This document shows positions 8,742 through 17,698 of a stretch of DNA of 64,000 bases, one piece after another (position 1 is the stretch's first letter; every line of letters starts with the position of its first letter). The DNA is taken from assembly GCA_016712405.1 (NCBI GenBank), contig JADJRD010000014.1, forward strand, positions 620,001 through 684,000, given 5' to 3'. Below the pieces are notes generated by a model. That model worked only from the letters and a program-made list of their open reading frames with translations, did not search any database and was not told the origin of the DNA. The stretch comes from Cellvibrio sp. Its GTDB lineage: Bacteria; Pseudomonadota; Gammaproteobacteria; Pseudomonadales; Cellvibrionaceae. The position numbers were made by a program, and so were the translations under genes.

Positions 8742-10018
8742 TGAAAAAATTATTGATCATAGGTTACGTCTGGCCAGAGCCCAATTCTTCAGCGGCTGGT
8801 AGTCGTATGTTGGATTTGATTAGATTGTTTCAGGCTGAACACTGGAAAATTACTTTTGCGTCAGCGTCAGCTTTGTCGTCGCATAGATTTAATTTAGAGG
8901 AAATTAACGTTGCTGAAAAACTGGTCGAGTTAAATTCTTCTACTTTTGATCAGTTCGTCAGTGAGCTTCAACCCGATGCTGTGATTTTTGATCGCTTTTT
9001 TACGGAAGAACAATTTGGTTGGCGTGTTGATAAGGTTTGTCCGCAAGCCATCAAAATTCTGGATACAGAAGATTTACATTGCTTGCGCCATACCCGACAA
9101 CGATTGTTGAAAGAAAAAAAACAGCCATTTACAAAAGAGAGTGAAAGACAGTCAGTTGAGCCAGTGCTATTGCCCTTAAACGATTTGCATCAGGAAATGC
9201 TAAAGGATGAATTGTGTTTGCGTGAGCTGGCGGCTATTTATCGGTGTGATCTCTCATTGATAATTTCCCGATTTGAAATGGAATTATTGGTGGATTATTT
9301 TCATATTCCGGAATATTTACTAATCTATTGCCCCTATTGGTCTCTTGGTGGATTGCCGCATTCGCGTAATCTTGCATTTGAACAACGAAAAGATTTTTTG
9401 TTTATAGGTAATTTTCGTCATGAGCCCAATTGGGATGCTGTTCTTTGGTTGAAGTATCAATTATGGCCGAAAATTTCTTCGCAACTACCTGATGCTGTAT
9501 TGCATATTTATGGCGCCTATCCACCCCCCAAAGCCACCGAGTTACATAACCTAAAGGAAAAATTTCTGATAAAAGGTTGGGTGGATGATTCAATTCTGGT
9601 TACACAAAATGCGCGTGTGACTTTGGCTCCGTTACGTTTTGGTGCGGGATTAAAAGGAAAATTATTTGAGTCGATGAAGTCTTATACCCCGAGTGTGACA
9701 ACATCGATTGGTGCGGAAGGTATAGTCCATGCTGATGAGTGGCCGGGTGTGGTTGCTGATGAGGTCGATAGTTTTGTGCAAGCTGCTGTGAATCTTTATA
9801 CGGATAAAGATTTCTGGTGTGAACGACAGAAAAAAATATTGCTAACTTTATTAAAATTCTCACCCGCTGACGCGACAGATTGGGCGCCGGAGCTTGAAGG
9901 TTTGATGGCAGAATTAGAAATGCATAGAACGAAAAATTTTATTGGGAAATTGTTGCGACATGAATTTCATCAAGCTCACAAATTTATGGGCTTGTGGATC
10001 GAGGCGAAAAATAAATAA
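8741..10018 (+). CDS. Glycosyltransferase family 4-like protein
   Basis: This 425-residue protein starts at the ATG inside TAATG at the end of the flavoprotein gene. The N-terminal half is a Rossmann-like acceptor domain (GYVWPEPNSSAAGSRMLDL). The C-terminal half has the donor-binding features of GT-B enzymes: FLFIGNFRHEPNWDAV, LPDAVLHIYGAYPP, then an APLRFGAGLKGKLFESM segment that holds the nucleotide-sugar-binding Glu. It is cytoplasmic and probably transfers a sugar to a cell-surface glycan or lipid; donor and acceptor are unknown. It ends convergently with the PA14/PMT pair. Confidence 0.85.
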   Translation: MKKLLIIGYVWPEPNSSAAGSRMLDLIRLFQAEHWKITFASASALSSHRFNLEEINVAEKLVELNSSTFDQFVSELQPDAVIFDRFFTEEQFGWRVDKVCPQAIKILDTEDLHCLRHTRQRLLKEKKQPFTKESERQSVEPVLLPLNDLHQEMLKDELCLRELAAIYRCDLSLIISRFEMELLVDYFHIPEYLLIYCPYWSLGGLPHSRNLAFEQRKDFLFIGNFRHEPNWDAVLWLKYQLWPKISSQLPDAVLHIYGAYPPPKATELHNLKEKFLIKGWVDDSILVTQNARVTLAPLRFGAGLKGKLFESMKSYTPSVTTSIGAEGIVHADEWPGVVADEVDSFVQAAVNLYTDKDFWCERQKKILLTLLKFSPADATDWAPELEGLMAELEMHRTKNFIGKLLRHEFHQAHKFMGLWIEAKNK

Positions 10019-10035
10019 TAATTGTGGAAAAAATA

Positions 10036-10072
10036 ACGGCTGTCTCCGGCAGACTTTTCTGCTGGCGGAATG
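10036..10072. repeat. Degenerate hairpin repeat of the GTCATTCC type
   Basis: A GCAGA-AAAG-TCTGC stem lies inside CCGGCAGACTTTTCTGCTGG and is followed by GGAATGAC. It sits in the gap between convergent genes, where it could end transcription from both sides. A cleaner relative lies at 47288-47311. Confidence 0.45.
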
Positions 10073-10122
10073 ACAATATGGGTGACTGAAGAATTTTCAT
10101 TCTTCGCATGGAGTGACTCAAA

Positions 10123-10683
10123 TTAATTCAGTTGTAGATCTGCAGAATTCTTACCAAACCAATAGATCTTTCCATCCAGTGAACGATATTGTACCGAAAA
10201 ACCCGATTGGCCAAAGCCTTGAAAGTAAGATACTTGGAAACGGTGTTTGCCAGGGTTTAAAAAGACATTGCAGGATTGTATTGAGTAGGGTCTGTCCCGA
10301 AGATGTTCGCAGATTTTTTTGCCATCTATCTGCAAGGAAAAGCCATCGTCACTGCCCACTAAAAACTGATAATTTCCAGCATGATGAATTCTGAATAATT
10401 GATCCACGTCTAGAAAAAAATCATCGCTGGCTTTGGCTATGTTGCCTAACTTTGCATGACCAAATTTGCCTTTGTTATAGAGGTTAAGCGTATCCACAAA
10501 GACTTTGCGTGTATTAATGATATCTCTGGGTTGATGAATTTGAAGAATGTCGGTGCCGTTTTTACTAATGGTGACTTCCAGATTGTTTGGAACATAAACG
10601 GGTGTGATGCGGTATAAAATGGCACCCACAATCAGCGCAAGTAAGAATGAAGTGATGGTATTTTTATTCATTGCAATATTCAT
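10123..10683 (-). CDS. PA14 domain-containing membrane-anchored protein
   Basis: This 186-residue protein has one N-terminal transmembrane segment (about residues 10-28). An extracytoplasmic domain follows with PA14-like motifs: VGSDDGFSLQIDGK in the middle, then GKHRFQVSYFQGFGQSGF near the C-terminus. PA14 domains bind carbohydrates or act as adhesive modules. Its start directly abuts the stop of the PMT-like gene (TAA-ATG), so they share a transcript. The close pairing suggests that the PA14 domain works with the glycosyltransferase, for example in acceptor binding. That is inference. Confidence 0.7.
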   Translation of the reverse strand: MNIAMNKNTITSFLLALIVGAILYRITPVYVPNNLEVTISKNGTDILQIHQPRDIINTRKVFVDTLNLYNKGKFGHAKLGNIAKASDDFFLDVDQLFRIHHAGNYQFLVGSDDGFSLQIDGKKICEHLRDRPYSIQSCNVFLNPGKHRFQVSYFQGFGQSGFSVQYRSLDGKIYWFGKNSADLQLN

Positions 10684-12186
10684 TTAGTACACCGGACGTA
10701 AATGCCAGAATTGAAACCAATTACGCAATTGGAATTCATCTTCCGTTAAACCAAGGCTGTAAGTAAAAGGGGAAAAAAAGGCAAAAATAGCAATAATAAG
10801 TCCGATAAAAATTCCCAGATTAATTAGGGTGTGACGATTAAATCGAACCAATTCATCGCGATAAATATAGGTTGTCAGTAAAGACAAATTAATGGCGCCG
10901 AAAATGAGCGGAATAAAATAGTGGTAAAGATACATTACACGTTCAATTTGCAGTATGGCAATCATGTAGCTGATATAGAGGCCGGTGAATACACAGATCC
11001 AACCAAAAAGTGTTTGATCTTTTATCGGGGCCTTGTACACAAAACGGCCCAAAATTAATGTGGAAGATAAAATAATTCCCACGAGAACAGACAGCCAAAC
11101 AATTGGGTTGCCAATGAGGTAATTAAAATAGATTTGGGTTTCGCCTTCGACAACATCTTTACTCCAGCGATAACTAATGGTGCGCGAACTGAGTGGCCAA
11201 CCCATGGCATAGCTGCCATTTTCATCGGATTTGCAATAGTCTAATCTTGGAACGCCATCGGCATATTCAGACATGTATTTCCAGTTATCCCGCATGCCGA
11301 TAACAAAGGTTTTAGGTCTCCAGGTATTTCCGGCCAGAATTTGTTGTTGATATTCTTCAGAAGCTTTGTAGGTGCGGTTATCTTTAATGGTTTTTCCCAT
11401 GCCGATATGTACATAAAAAACAGCGAAGAAAATAAAGAGCAGGCTAGCGATACTGATAGGTACAGTCAGTATTAATCGGCTCAACACTTTTCGATATTGC
11501 CATTTTTTAATAGTCGACCATTGATCGATAAGAAATAGCACGACAAACAGTAATAATAAAATAAATGCATTAACTTTAACGGCAATCGCTAAGCCGATCA
11601 GAAGACCTAGTATGGCGTAGTGTTTGAGTAAAATCGTTTTTTGATGGTGAAGGAATTCTGTGGTGATGCGAACCAGATAATAAGTGGCTGCTAAAATAAA
11701 AAATAATTGAATACCTTCCAGCATTGCAGCTCGTGAATGCATGACCAGGGCGTTGTCAAAAATAACCAGTGACGAAAAAGCGGCGGCTAGCCAAGGGAGG
11801 CGCGTAATACGATTTACAATACCAAAGAAAAATAAAACACTGATGGCCATCATCACCACAGAGGGCCATCGATAACCGGTAAATTTCAGGTTGGTGGGTA
11901 CGTCGTTGCCAGTTAAATAGTCGGTAACCAGCATTTTGGATTTATCGACATCACCGTTATCGCCAAAGGCGAGTTCACCCAATGCCATTAACATTTTGCC
12001 AAGGGGGGGGTGAGGTTCCATATACATCACGCCATCAATATGTTTTTGAGCAGAGGCTACGTGATAGTTTTCGTCCCAAAATAAACTTTGTGGTGAGCCA
12101 TAAAAAGGAAAATAAACACCTAGGGAAATGACTAATACCAGAAAGGGGTAGAAATAAGGTTTGAGAAATTTAATTTTTTTATTCAT
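10684..12186 (-). CDS. Phospholipid carrier-dependent glycosyltransferase (PMT/GT39 family)
   Basis: This 500-residue polytopic membrane protein has about ten or eleven hydrophobic segments. After the first helix comes WDENYHVASA, with the acidic pair expected of GT-C enzymes in the first periplasmic loop, then EPHPPLGKMLMALGE. Both motifs are typical of dolichyl-phosphate-mannose-protein mannosyltransferase-like enzymes. It should use a polyprenyl-phosphate sugar and glycosylate a protein or lipid on the periplasmic side. The PA14 gene follows without a gap. The specific substrate is not visible. Confidence 0.85.
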   Translation of the reverse strand: MNKKIKFLKPYFYPFLVLVISLGVYFPFYGSPQSLFWDENYHVASAQKHIDGVMYMEPHPPLGKMLMALGELAFGDNGDVDKSKMLVTDYLTGNDVPTNLKFTGYRWPSVVMMAISVLFFFGIVNRITRLPWLAAAFSSLVIFDNALVMHSRAAMLEGIQLFFILAATYYLVRITTEFLHHQKTILLKHYAILGLLIGLAIAVKVNAFILLLLFVVLFLIDQWSTIKKWQYRKVLSRLILTVPISIASLLFIFFAVFYVHIGMGKTIKDNRTYKASEEYQQQILAGNTWRPKTFVIGMRDNWKYMSEYADGVPRLDYCKSDENGSYAMGWPLSSRTISYRWSKDVVEGETQIYFNYLIGNPIVWLSVLVGIILSSTLILGRFVYKAPIKDQTLFGWICVFTGLYISYMIAILQIERVMYLYHYFIPLIFGAINLSLLTTYIYRDELVRFNRHTLINLGIFIGLIIAIFAFFSPFTYSLGLTEDEFQLRNWFQFWHLRPVY

Positions 12187-12237
12187 GTCGATTTAAGACT
12201 GTGGGTGATTAAAAGTGCCCGTGCAGTCTACCAGAAG

Positions 12238-13348
12238 TTATTCTTCTCCTACTGCCAAATATTGGCCTTGGAGTAAGTCATTCCCTTGCAGTTGAGCCAG
12301 GCTGTGTGAAGGATAAACTTCTTTGAGTTCTAACTGAAGCTCACGTTTAATCAATCGGGTTTGGTAACTGTCGTAGTGGCTGGGCGAGGCCATGACGACC
12401 AGTTGATAGAGTTTTAACGCATCTCCGGGGTGCAGACCGTTATTGGCGCCACCTTGCAGTAAGAGTTCAGTTTGACCTGGGTAAACCTCCACACGTGCCA
12501 TGTAAGGCTGGCATTGCAAATTGTTAGCAATTTTACTTCCGGCTTTTTGAATTAATTTTTTAATGCGTCTGCCGTATTGGGATTGCCAGACAGCTTCAGA
12601 ACTAAAGCCCACAGGGTCGGGATTTTTCCAGATCCCATTAGTATTAAAGCTCTCTGCCACCAGTAGCTCACCCGTGAAACCATCGCGTAATTCAAGACGA
12701 AGGCTGAATATCCGATTTCGATTGTCAGTAAATTTCATCAGGCTAATATCGGTAAAATGATTGCGAAGGGATTGTAAAAATCCAGGGCTGTAAACACTGG
12801 AGTTATCGCGCATCGACATGTCCAGAATTTCGCCTTGTAAGACAAACTGTGTCCCTTGTTGCATGGCAATGGCCTGTGTCAGTCTGCGTTTTTTTTCTTC
12901 ATCCAATGACATTAATGTCTGCGGAATCAAACGGCTTTCTACACCAATTCTTTTGTCTAGTTCTGTTGCCAGCATCTTGGGGATATGGGTTTCCGCTTGA
13001 TAAAAATTACCTGCATTACTTTGGTGGGGAATCAAGCGTGGCATGGCAGTAATGGTGAGTGTCTTTTTCCACTGGCTATTAATTTTGCACTGGGATGATA
13101 TCGGCTTGGATTGAGTTGGTTTTGGAGTTAATTCCTGGGGTTCAATTGCAAGGCTTTCAGATTGGCTAATTGCTTCTTGAGGGGGCAAGTCACTGAGCGT
13201 TGGTTCTTGTGTAGCTTCACTGGTCTTGGAGTGGGCTGCAGGTTTTAAACGCAATATCATCCGGTACTATTTGGTAGGCCAAGGTGGGTGAGCACAAGGA
13301 CAATAGTAAAAGAACAAATGGGTATCTAGGCCGAATGGACAAACCCAT
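12238..13348 (-). CDS. flgT: Flagellar assembly protein T (FlgT), frameshifted in this sequence
   Basis: The longest intact frame (12238-13260) has the FlgT layout: a middle domain with the FVLQGEILDMS strand and a C-terminal SH3-like domain with YPGQTELLLQGGANNGLHPGD. FlgT forms part of the periplasmic H-ring around the flagellar basal body. It lacks a signal peptide. One frame over, an ATG at 13348 with GGGAG upstream encodes MGLSIRPRYPFVLLLL...PTLA, a clear secretion signal. Dropping one base, most simply from the A run on the minus strand (plus-strand T at 13243-13246), joins them into 369 residues. A Pro/Gln/Ser-rich linker covers the junction, so the exact shift position is uncertain. 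No other flagellar gene lies in the window. Confidence 0.8.
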
Positions 13349-13467
13349 GGTAGGCTCCCGCTTCAAATTCAAGGAACGAAACAGGGCAATCGCCTGTCTC
13401 TGAATGCCAATAGAATCGGCTGAATTGAATGATTCTTTAACTTCTTCTCACAAAAGGTTGATGAGTA

Positions 13468-13917
13468 ATGGGCTTACGTTTGGGTTGCACACTGTTGTTG
13501 ATTGTTCTGGTGTCGGGTTTGATCAGTTGCAGCTCTGGTCGCCGCTATACCGATGTTGGGCTTAAGGAAACTCTGGAAGTTAAGATCCTACCCAATACCA
13601 GCAAGATGTTCGTATATCGGTTGCGGATGCCAGAAGATCAAATTCCTAATCATGTACAAATCGCCCAGTCTAGTCGGGACAGGGTGCGTGAAACGGGTGT
13701 GGATTTGGGTTCAAACAGTTATCGCAGCTTATTGAGGAATGTGGAGTATGTAGTGAAGAAGACCGGTTACTGTCGCGAAGGTTTTTTGGAAATTGATAAA
13801 AGCTTGTCCCGTTATCACATTTGGATGAAAGGTGAGTGTAAGGAAGGTTCAACAGTGGAAGATCAGCAGAAGTTTGGGGTAGAGAAGACTTTAACTTCTG
13901 ATACTTGGAGAAAATGA
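13468..13917 (+). CDS. Hypothetical lipoprotein
   Basis: This 149-residue protein has a signal peptide with lipobox LISC (cysteine at about residue 21) followed by SSGRRYTD. The mature part contains two more Cys (TGYCREGF and KGECKEG) that could form a disulfide. I do not recognise the family. It is divergent from flgT, with 119 bases between the signal-peptide start of flgT and this start. A role near the flagellum is possible but unsupported. The next gene on this strand, serC, follows after a repeat-filled gap. Confidence 0.7.
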   Translation: MGLRLGCTLLLIVLVSGLISCSSGRRYTDVGLKETLEVKILPNTSKMFVYRLRMPEDQIPNHVQIAQSSRDRVRETGVDLGSNSYRSLLRNVEYVVKKTGYCREGFLEIDKSLSRYHIWMKGECKEGSTVEDQQKFGVEKTLTSDTWRK

Positions 13918-13926
13918 CCGCTTTTG

Positions 13927-14030
13927 TCCCTCCCCTTGGCACAAATTGCAGGAGCAATTTGCACAGCGAAGCTGCCCGAAGGGGAAACCATAAGGACTGG
14001 TTTCTGAACGGGGAGGTTAGGAGGGGGTCT
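13927..14030. repeat. GC-rich hairpin repeat region (CCTCCCC/GGGGAGG family)
   Basis: CCCTCCCCTTGG at the left and GGGGAGGTTAGGAGGGGG at the right are inverted relative to each other. Between them is GCAATTTGC-type dyad sequence. The whole resembles the paired repeats at 57252 and 63613, though with a longer, more diverged centre. Confidence 0.6.
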
Positions 14031-14050
14031 TCGATCTACAGCCCCGCGTA

Positions 14051-14080
14051 AAAAAAGGGCAACCACAGGGAGTTGCCCCT
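14051..14080 (-). terminator. Hairpin with A/T run, terminator-like on the minus strand
   Basis: GGGCAAC (14057-14063) pairs with GTTGCCC (14072-14078) around an eight-base loop. A run of A to the left would be a U-run in a minus-strand transcript. No minus-strand gene needs it here, so it is more likely another member of the dispersed repeats. Confidence 0.4.
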
Positions 14081-14164
14081 ACATGTTTTCCCTTCTAACT
14101 GGCATAATCGCCGCCCCAAATTTTCATCTTTTCGCCCACGATTTTTCTGATTCCGAGGATCGCT

Positions 14165-15285
14165 ATGTCAGTTGCCAAGCCCAGTGTTAAACCCCAGAAC
14201 CCTAATTTCTCTTCAGGCCCTTGTAGCAAGCGTCCAGGTTATTCACTGGATCAATTGGATATTTCCACTCTGGGTCGTTCTCATCGTTCCACTATTGGTA
14301 AGGCTGCGCTTGAGCGTGCTTGTGTGGATACTGCTGAGTTGTTGGGTTTACCCGAAGGCTATCGTTGCGGTGTGGTTCCCGGTTCCGATACTGGTGCGGT
14401 TGAGATGGCGATGTGGTCAATGTTAGGCGCACGTGGTGTCGATATTCTCCAGTGGGAATCCTTCGGTAAAGGCTGGTTGAGTGATGCCACCAAAGAATTA
14501 AAACTCAGCGTGAATGCACACGAGGCTGATTACGGTTATTTGCCTGATCTCGCCAAAGTGAATTTTGATAATGATGTGATTTTCACCTGGAACGGTACAA
14601 CCTCAGGTGTGAAAGTGCCTAATGGTGATTGGATTCCATCTGATCGCAAAGGCCTCACCATTTGCGACGCGACCTCTGCTGTATTTGCAATGGAAATGCC
14701 TTGGGAAAAATTGGACGTGATCACTTTCAGCTGGCAAAAAGTGTTGGGTGGCGAAGGTGCACACGGCATGTTGATCCTCAGTCCCCGCGCTATAGAACGT
14801 TTGGAAACTTACAAACCATCATGGCCAATGCCAAAACTTTTCCGCATGACTAGCGGCGGTAAAGTAACCGAAGGTTTATTTAAAGGTGACACCATCAATA
14901 CGCCTTCTATGCTAGCGGTTGCTGATTATTTAGATGCGCTGGATTGGGTGCGTTCAATCGGCGGCGTGAAAAAACCACTGAAACGTCCAATGCCACTCTG
15001 AATGTGTTGAAAGGTTTTGTGGCGGCGCATGATTGGATCGATTTCCTCGCGAAAACGCCAGAAACTTTATCCAACACTTCTGTTTGTTTTACCTTGAAAG
15101 CAACACCGGATCAGGTAAAAGCCATGATCAAATTGTTGGATAAAGAAGGCGTGGCTTACGACATTGGCGCTTACCGCGATGCGCCACCGGGATTGCGTAT
15201 TTGGTGCGGTGCCACTGTGGGTACGAAAGATTTGCAAGACCTGTTGCCTTGGTTGACTTGGGCTTATCAGGAAGCGACTAAGTAA
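14165..15285 (+). CDS. serC: Phosphoserine transaminase (variant SerC type), frameshifted in this sequence
   Basis: SerC converts 3-phosphohydroxypyruvate plus glutamate to phosphoserine and 2-oxoglutarate using PLP. The N-terminus (NPNFSSGPCSKRPGYSL) and SHRSTIGK match the variant form modelled as TIGR01365 (Caulobacter/Methanosarcina type). The PLP lysine is in SWQKVLGGEG. The first frame runs to 15001 and ends in nonsense after GGVKK. The second frame continues with TTETSNATLNVLKG to the stop at 15285. One missing A in the A6 run at 14969-14974 reconciles them into 373 residues. serA follows, completing the first two steps of serine synthesis; serB is ten kilobases away. The frameshift is probably a sequence error. 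Confidence 0.92.
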
Positions 15286-15297
15286 TTCATTTTTGTT

Positions 15298-15391
15298 CCT
15301 CCCTTTAACAAAGGGAGGCTAGGAGGGATTTAAGATTTCAAAAATTTTATAAATCTCAAAATCCCCTAGCCCCCTTTTTCAAAGGGGGAAT
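15298..15391. repeat. Inverted pair of CTCCCTTT-AAAGGGAG hairpin repeats between serC and serA
   Basis: The left unit is CCTCCCTTTAACAAAGGGAGG followed by a CTAGGAGGGATTT tail. The right unit is the inverse, ending in CCCCCTTTTTCAAAGGGGG. The two units face each other across an A/T-rich spacer. The same arrangement recurs after serA and between hemE and gltD. Confidence 0.8.
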
Positions 15392-15423
15392 TAAAAAATT
15401 TCAAATTCATCAAGGAACATCAC

Positions 15424-16599
15424 ATGTTCAAAATCAAAACCTACAACACAATTTCTATCAAAGGCTTGAGTCGTTTTGCGCGCGAAAAATTTGAAGTTGC
15501 CAGCGACATTGGTAGCCCTGACGCCTACATTCTTCGCAGTCACAAATTGCACGGCGAACCTCTGCCTGAATCAGTTAAAGCCGTTGCTCGCGCGGGGGCA
15601 GGTACTAACAATGTTCCAGTTGAGGAATACACCAAAAAAGGTGTGGTGGTTTTTAATTCGCCTGGTGCTAATGCTAACGCGGTAAAAGAATTAGTCTTAG
15701 CGGGAATGTTGTTAAGTTCGCGTGGTATTTTGCCGGGCATGCAATATGTGCAGGGTTTAACGCACATGACCGATGCCGACGAAATGTCGAAATTATTGGA
15801 AAAAGAAAAATCCAATTTCGCTGGTTTTGAATTGCAAGGTAAAACCTTGGGTATAGTCGGTTTAGGTGCAATCGGTTCCTTGATTGCTGATGCAGCGCTT
15901 GCATTGGGTATGAACGTGATTGGTTTCGACCCCGCTTTATCCGTTGAAGCCGCATGGCGTTTACCGAATCAAGTGGGTCGTATGGAGAATTTGCAATCCT
16001 TGTTAGCAAGATCGGATTACATCACTTTGCACGTCCCCGCCATTCCCGCGACCAAACATTTGATTAATGCTGACACTCTAAAAGTCATGAAAAAAGGATC
16101 AACACTGTTGAACTTTGCCCGCGAAGCAATCGTTGATGCACACGCAGTAGTTGAGAGTTTGAATGCCGGTCATTTAGGAAAATACATTTGCGATTTCCCT
16201 GAGCCGATTTTATTAAATCGTCCTGATGTTTACGCTATGCCACACATAGGCGCCAGCACTGAAGAAGCTGAAGAAAACTGCGCGATTATGGCAGCGGATC
16301 AGTTAATGGATTATTTGGAAAACGGCAATATTAAAAACTCAGTAAATTTCCCTGCGGTTTATATGGATCGTAATCCCAACACAGGGTCACGCATTACCTT
16401 TTCGAATGACAATGTGTCTGGCGTGTTGGGGCATGTGTTGTCAGTGCTGGCTGATCACAAAGTCAATGTGGTGGACATGGTTAACAAAAGTCGCGGTGAT
16501 GTGGCTTACAACATTATCGACACCGAAGCTGCACCTTCAGCTGATGTGATTGCGGCGTTGAAAAAAGTTGAGCATGTAATTGCGGTTAGGGTGATTTGA
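15424..16599 (+). CDS. serA: D-3-phosphoglycerate dehydrogenase
   Basis: SerA oxidises 3-phosphoglycerate with NAD to 3-phosphohydroxypyruvate, the first committed step of serine synthesis. The 391-residue protein has the substrate-binding RAGAGTNNVP loop, the NAD-binding GLGAIGSLIADAA motif, the catalytic region NFAREAIVD, and the catalytic His in MPHIGASTEEAEEN. A C-terminal ACT domain (GVLGHVLSVLADHKVNV) is the probable site of serine feedback. It is paired with serC just upstream, with repeats on both sides. Confidence 0.95.
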   Translation: MFKIKTYNTISIKGLSRFAREKFEVASDIGSPDAYILRSHKLHGEPLPESVKAVARAGAGTNNVPVEEYTKKGVVVFNSPGANANAVKELVLAGMLLSSRGILPGMQYVQGLTHMTDADEMSKLLEKEKSNFAGFELQGKTLGIVGLGAIGSLIADAALALGMNVIGFDPALSVEAAWRLPNQVGRMENLQSLLARSDYITLHVPAIPATKHLINADTLKVMKKGSTLLNFAREAIVDAHAVVESLNAGHLGKYICDFPEPILLNRPDVYAMPHIGASTEEAEENCAIMAADQLMDYLENGNIKNSVNFPAVYMDRNPNTGSRITFSNDNVSGVLGHVLSVLADHKVNVVDMVNKSRGDVAYNIIDTEAAPSADVIAALKKVEHVIAVRVI

Positions 16600-16604
16600 T
16601 TTAT

Positions 16605-16700
16605 TTCCCCCTTTGAAAAAGGGGGCTAGGGGGATTTAAAATCTCAAAAATTTTCACCAATTTAAATCCCTCCCAGCCTCCCTTTTTCAAAGGGAGGGGC
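16605..16700. repeat. Inverted pair of CCCCCTTT-AAAGGGGG hairpin repeats after serA
   Basis: The left unit is CCCCCTTTGAAAAAGGGGG with a CTAGGGGGATTT tail. The right unit is CTCCCTTTTTCAAAGGGAG in reverse orientation with an AAATCCCTCCCAG tail. The layout mirrors the locus at 15298. Confidence 0.8.
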
Positions 16701-16703
16701 CAG

Positions 16704-16739
16704 TTCCCTCTCCCTCTGGGAGAGGGCTAGGGTGAGGGT
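16704..16739 (+). repeat. CCCTCTCCC-family hairpin repeat
   Basis: CCCTCTCCCTCTGGGAGAGGG is followed by CTAGGGTGAGGG. It ends seven bases before the start of the YqfO-like gene, so it could affect translation initiation there. Confidence 0.75.
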
Positions 16740-16745
16740 CCACAA

Positions 16746-17057
16746 ATGCACAAAATCATCTACTACGTCCCCGAATCCCATCTTGAATTAACCAAATCTG
16801 CGCTATTCACTGCTGGCGCTGGTCGATATAAAAATTACGATCAATGCTGTTGGCAGGTCTTGGGGCAAGGTCAGTTTCGTCCGCTTGAGAATTCAAATCC
16901 CTTCGTTGGTGAATCCAACCAATTAACACAAATTGCGGAATACCGTGTTGAATTAATCTGTGAAGATGACAAACTCCAGCAAGCGATAACAGCGTTACGA
17001 GCTGCGCATCCCTATGAAGAGCCTGCGATTGATGTTTGGCAATTGGAAACAGATTGA
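16746..17057 (+). CDS. YqfO/Nif3-like family protein (CutA-like fold domain)
   Basis: This 103-residue protein has the pattern of the domain inserted in or fused to Nif3-like proteins (YqfO): YYVPESHLELTKSALFTAGAG at the start, YDQCCWQVLGQGQFRP in the middle and HPYEEPAIDV near the end. Stand-alone versions are common in gammaproteobacteria. No biochemical role is established; it may bind metal or small ligands. It ends in TGATG, overlapping the Nudix gene start by one base, so the two are coupled. Confidence 0.8.
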   Translation: MHKIIYYVPESHLELTKSALFTAGAGRYKNYDQCCWQVLGQGQFRPLENSNPFVGESNQLTQIAEYRVELICEDDKLQQAITALRAAHPYEEPAIDVWQLETD

Positions 17058-17602
17058 TGAGTGATTCTTTGTTTTCTCTTTTACGTAAACAATTACAATC
17101 TGATACTGATCATGCAGACGCCATAGCAGCAGTTGTACTCTTAATCAGTCGTTCGGAAAGCCCCAGCATTTTATATACCCGCCGTGCCATGCACTTACGA
17201 AGTCATCCGGGTGAAATTTGTTTTCCTGGTGGCATGCGTGAAATTAATGATGATAATTTGTGGGCAACAGCTCTGCGTGAAACAGAAGAAGAAATTGGAT
17301 TGCCTGCCAGTGAAATTGAATTTATTGGTCGATTATCGGCAGCGAGAACACGAGCAGGTACTTGGGTAGTTCCATTCGTTGCCAGCTTTAATGCAGATTT
17401 TAATTTGACGCCTGCGTTGGATGAGCTGGATCAAATTTTTCAAATCCCTATTACGCAATTCCTTGAAGGTTTAAAAGTCCGCGTCGATCATTTTGAACAT
17501 CAAGGTAAGACCTATAGTTTTCCTGTGTATCAATATCAGGAACATGAAATTTGGGGGTTTACGGCGGGGGTGACTGAGCAGTTGTTGAGGCTGTTGAAAT
17601 GA
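17057..17602 (+). CDS. CoA pyrophosphatase (Nudix hydrolase)
   Basis: The Nudix box is GGMREINDDNLWATALRETEEEIGL-like: the Gly pair, then RETEEEIG with the metal-binding glutamates, around residues 60-84. The preceding RRAMHLRSHPGEICFPGG segment is the signature of CoA-specific Nudix enzymes (NudL/CoAse). It would cleave CoA to 3',5'-ADP and phosphopantetheine. The ATG at 17057 is chosen over an upstream TTG because it forms the TGATG junction with the upstream gene. The product is 181 residues. Confidence 0.88.
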   Translation: MSDSLFSLLRKQLQSDTDHADAIAAVVLLISRSESPSILYTRRAMHLRSHPGEICFPGGMREINDDNLWATALRETEEEIGLPASEIEFIGRLSAARTRAGTWVVPFVASFNADFNLTPALDELDQIFQIPITQFLEGLKVRVDHFEHQGKTYSFPVYQYQEHEIWGFTAGVTEQLLRLLK

Positions 17603-17698
17603 TCCTATTGAAAATAATGAGTAGATGATTTGTACTTGCTGCTTCAAGCGGCTATCTTTCCAGTAATGATTTCACTTTATGCTCAGGAGCCCGACCGC

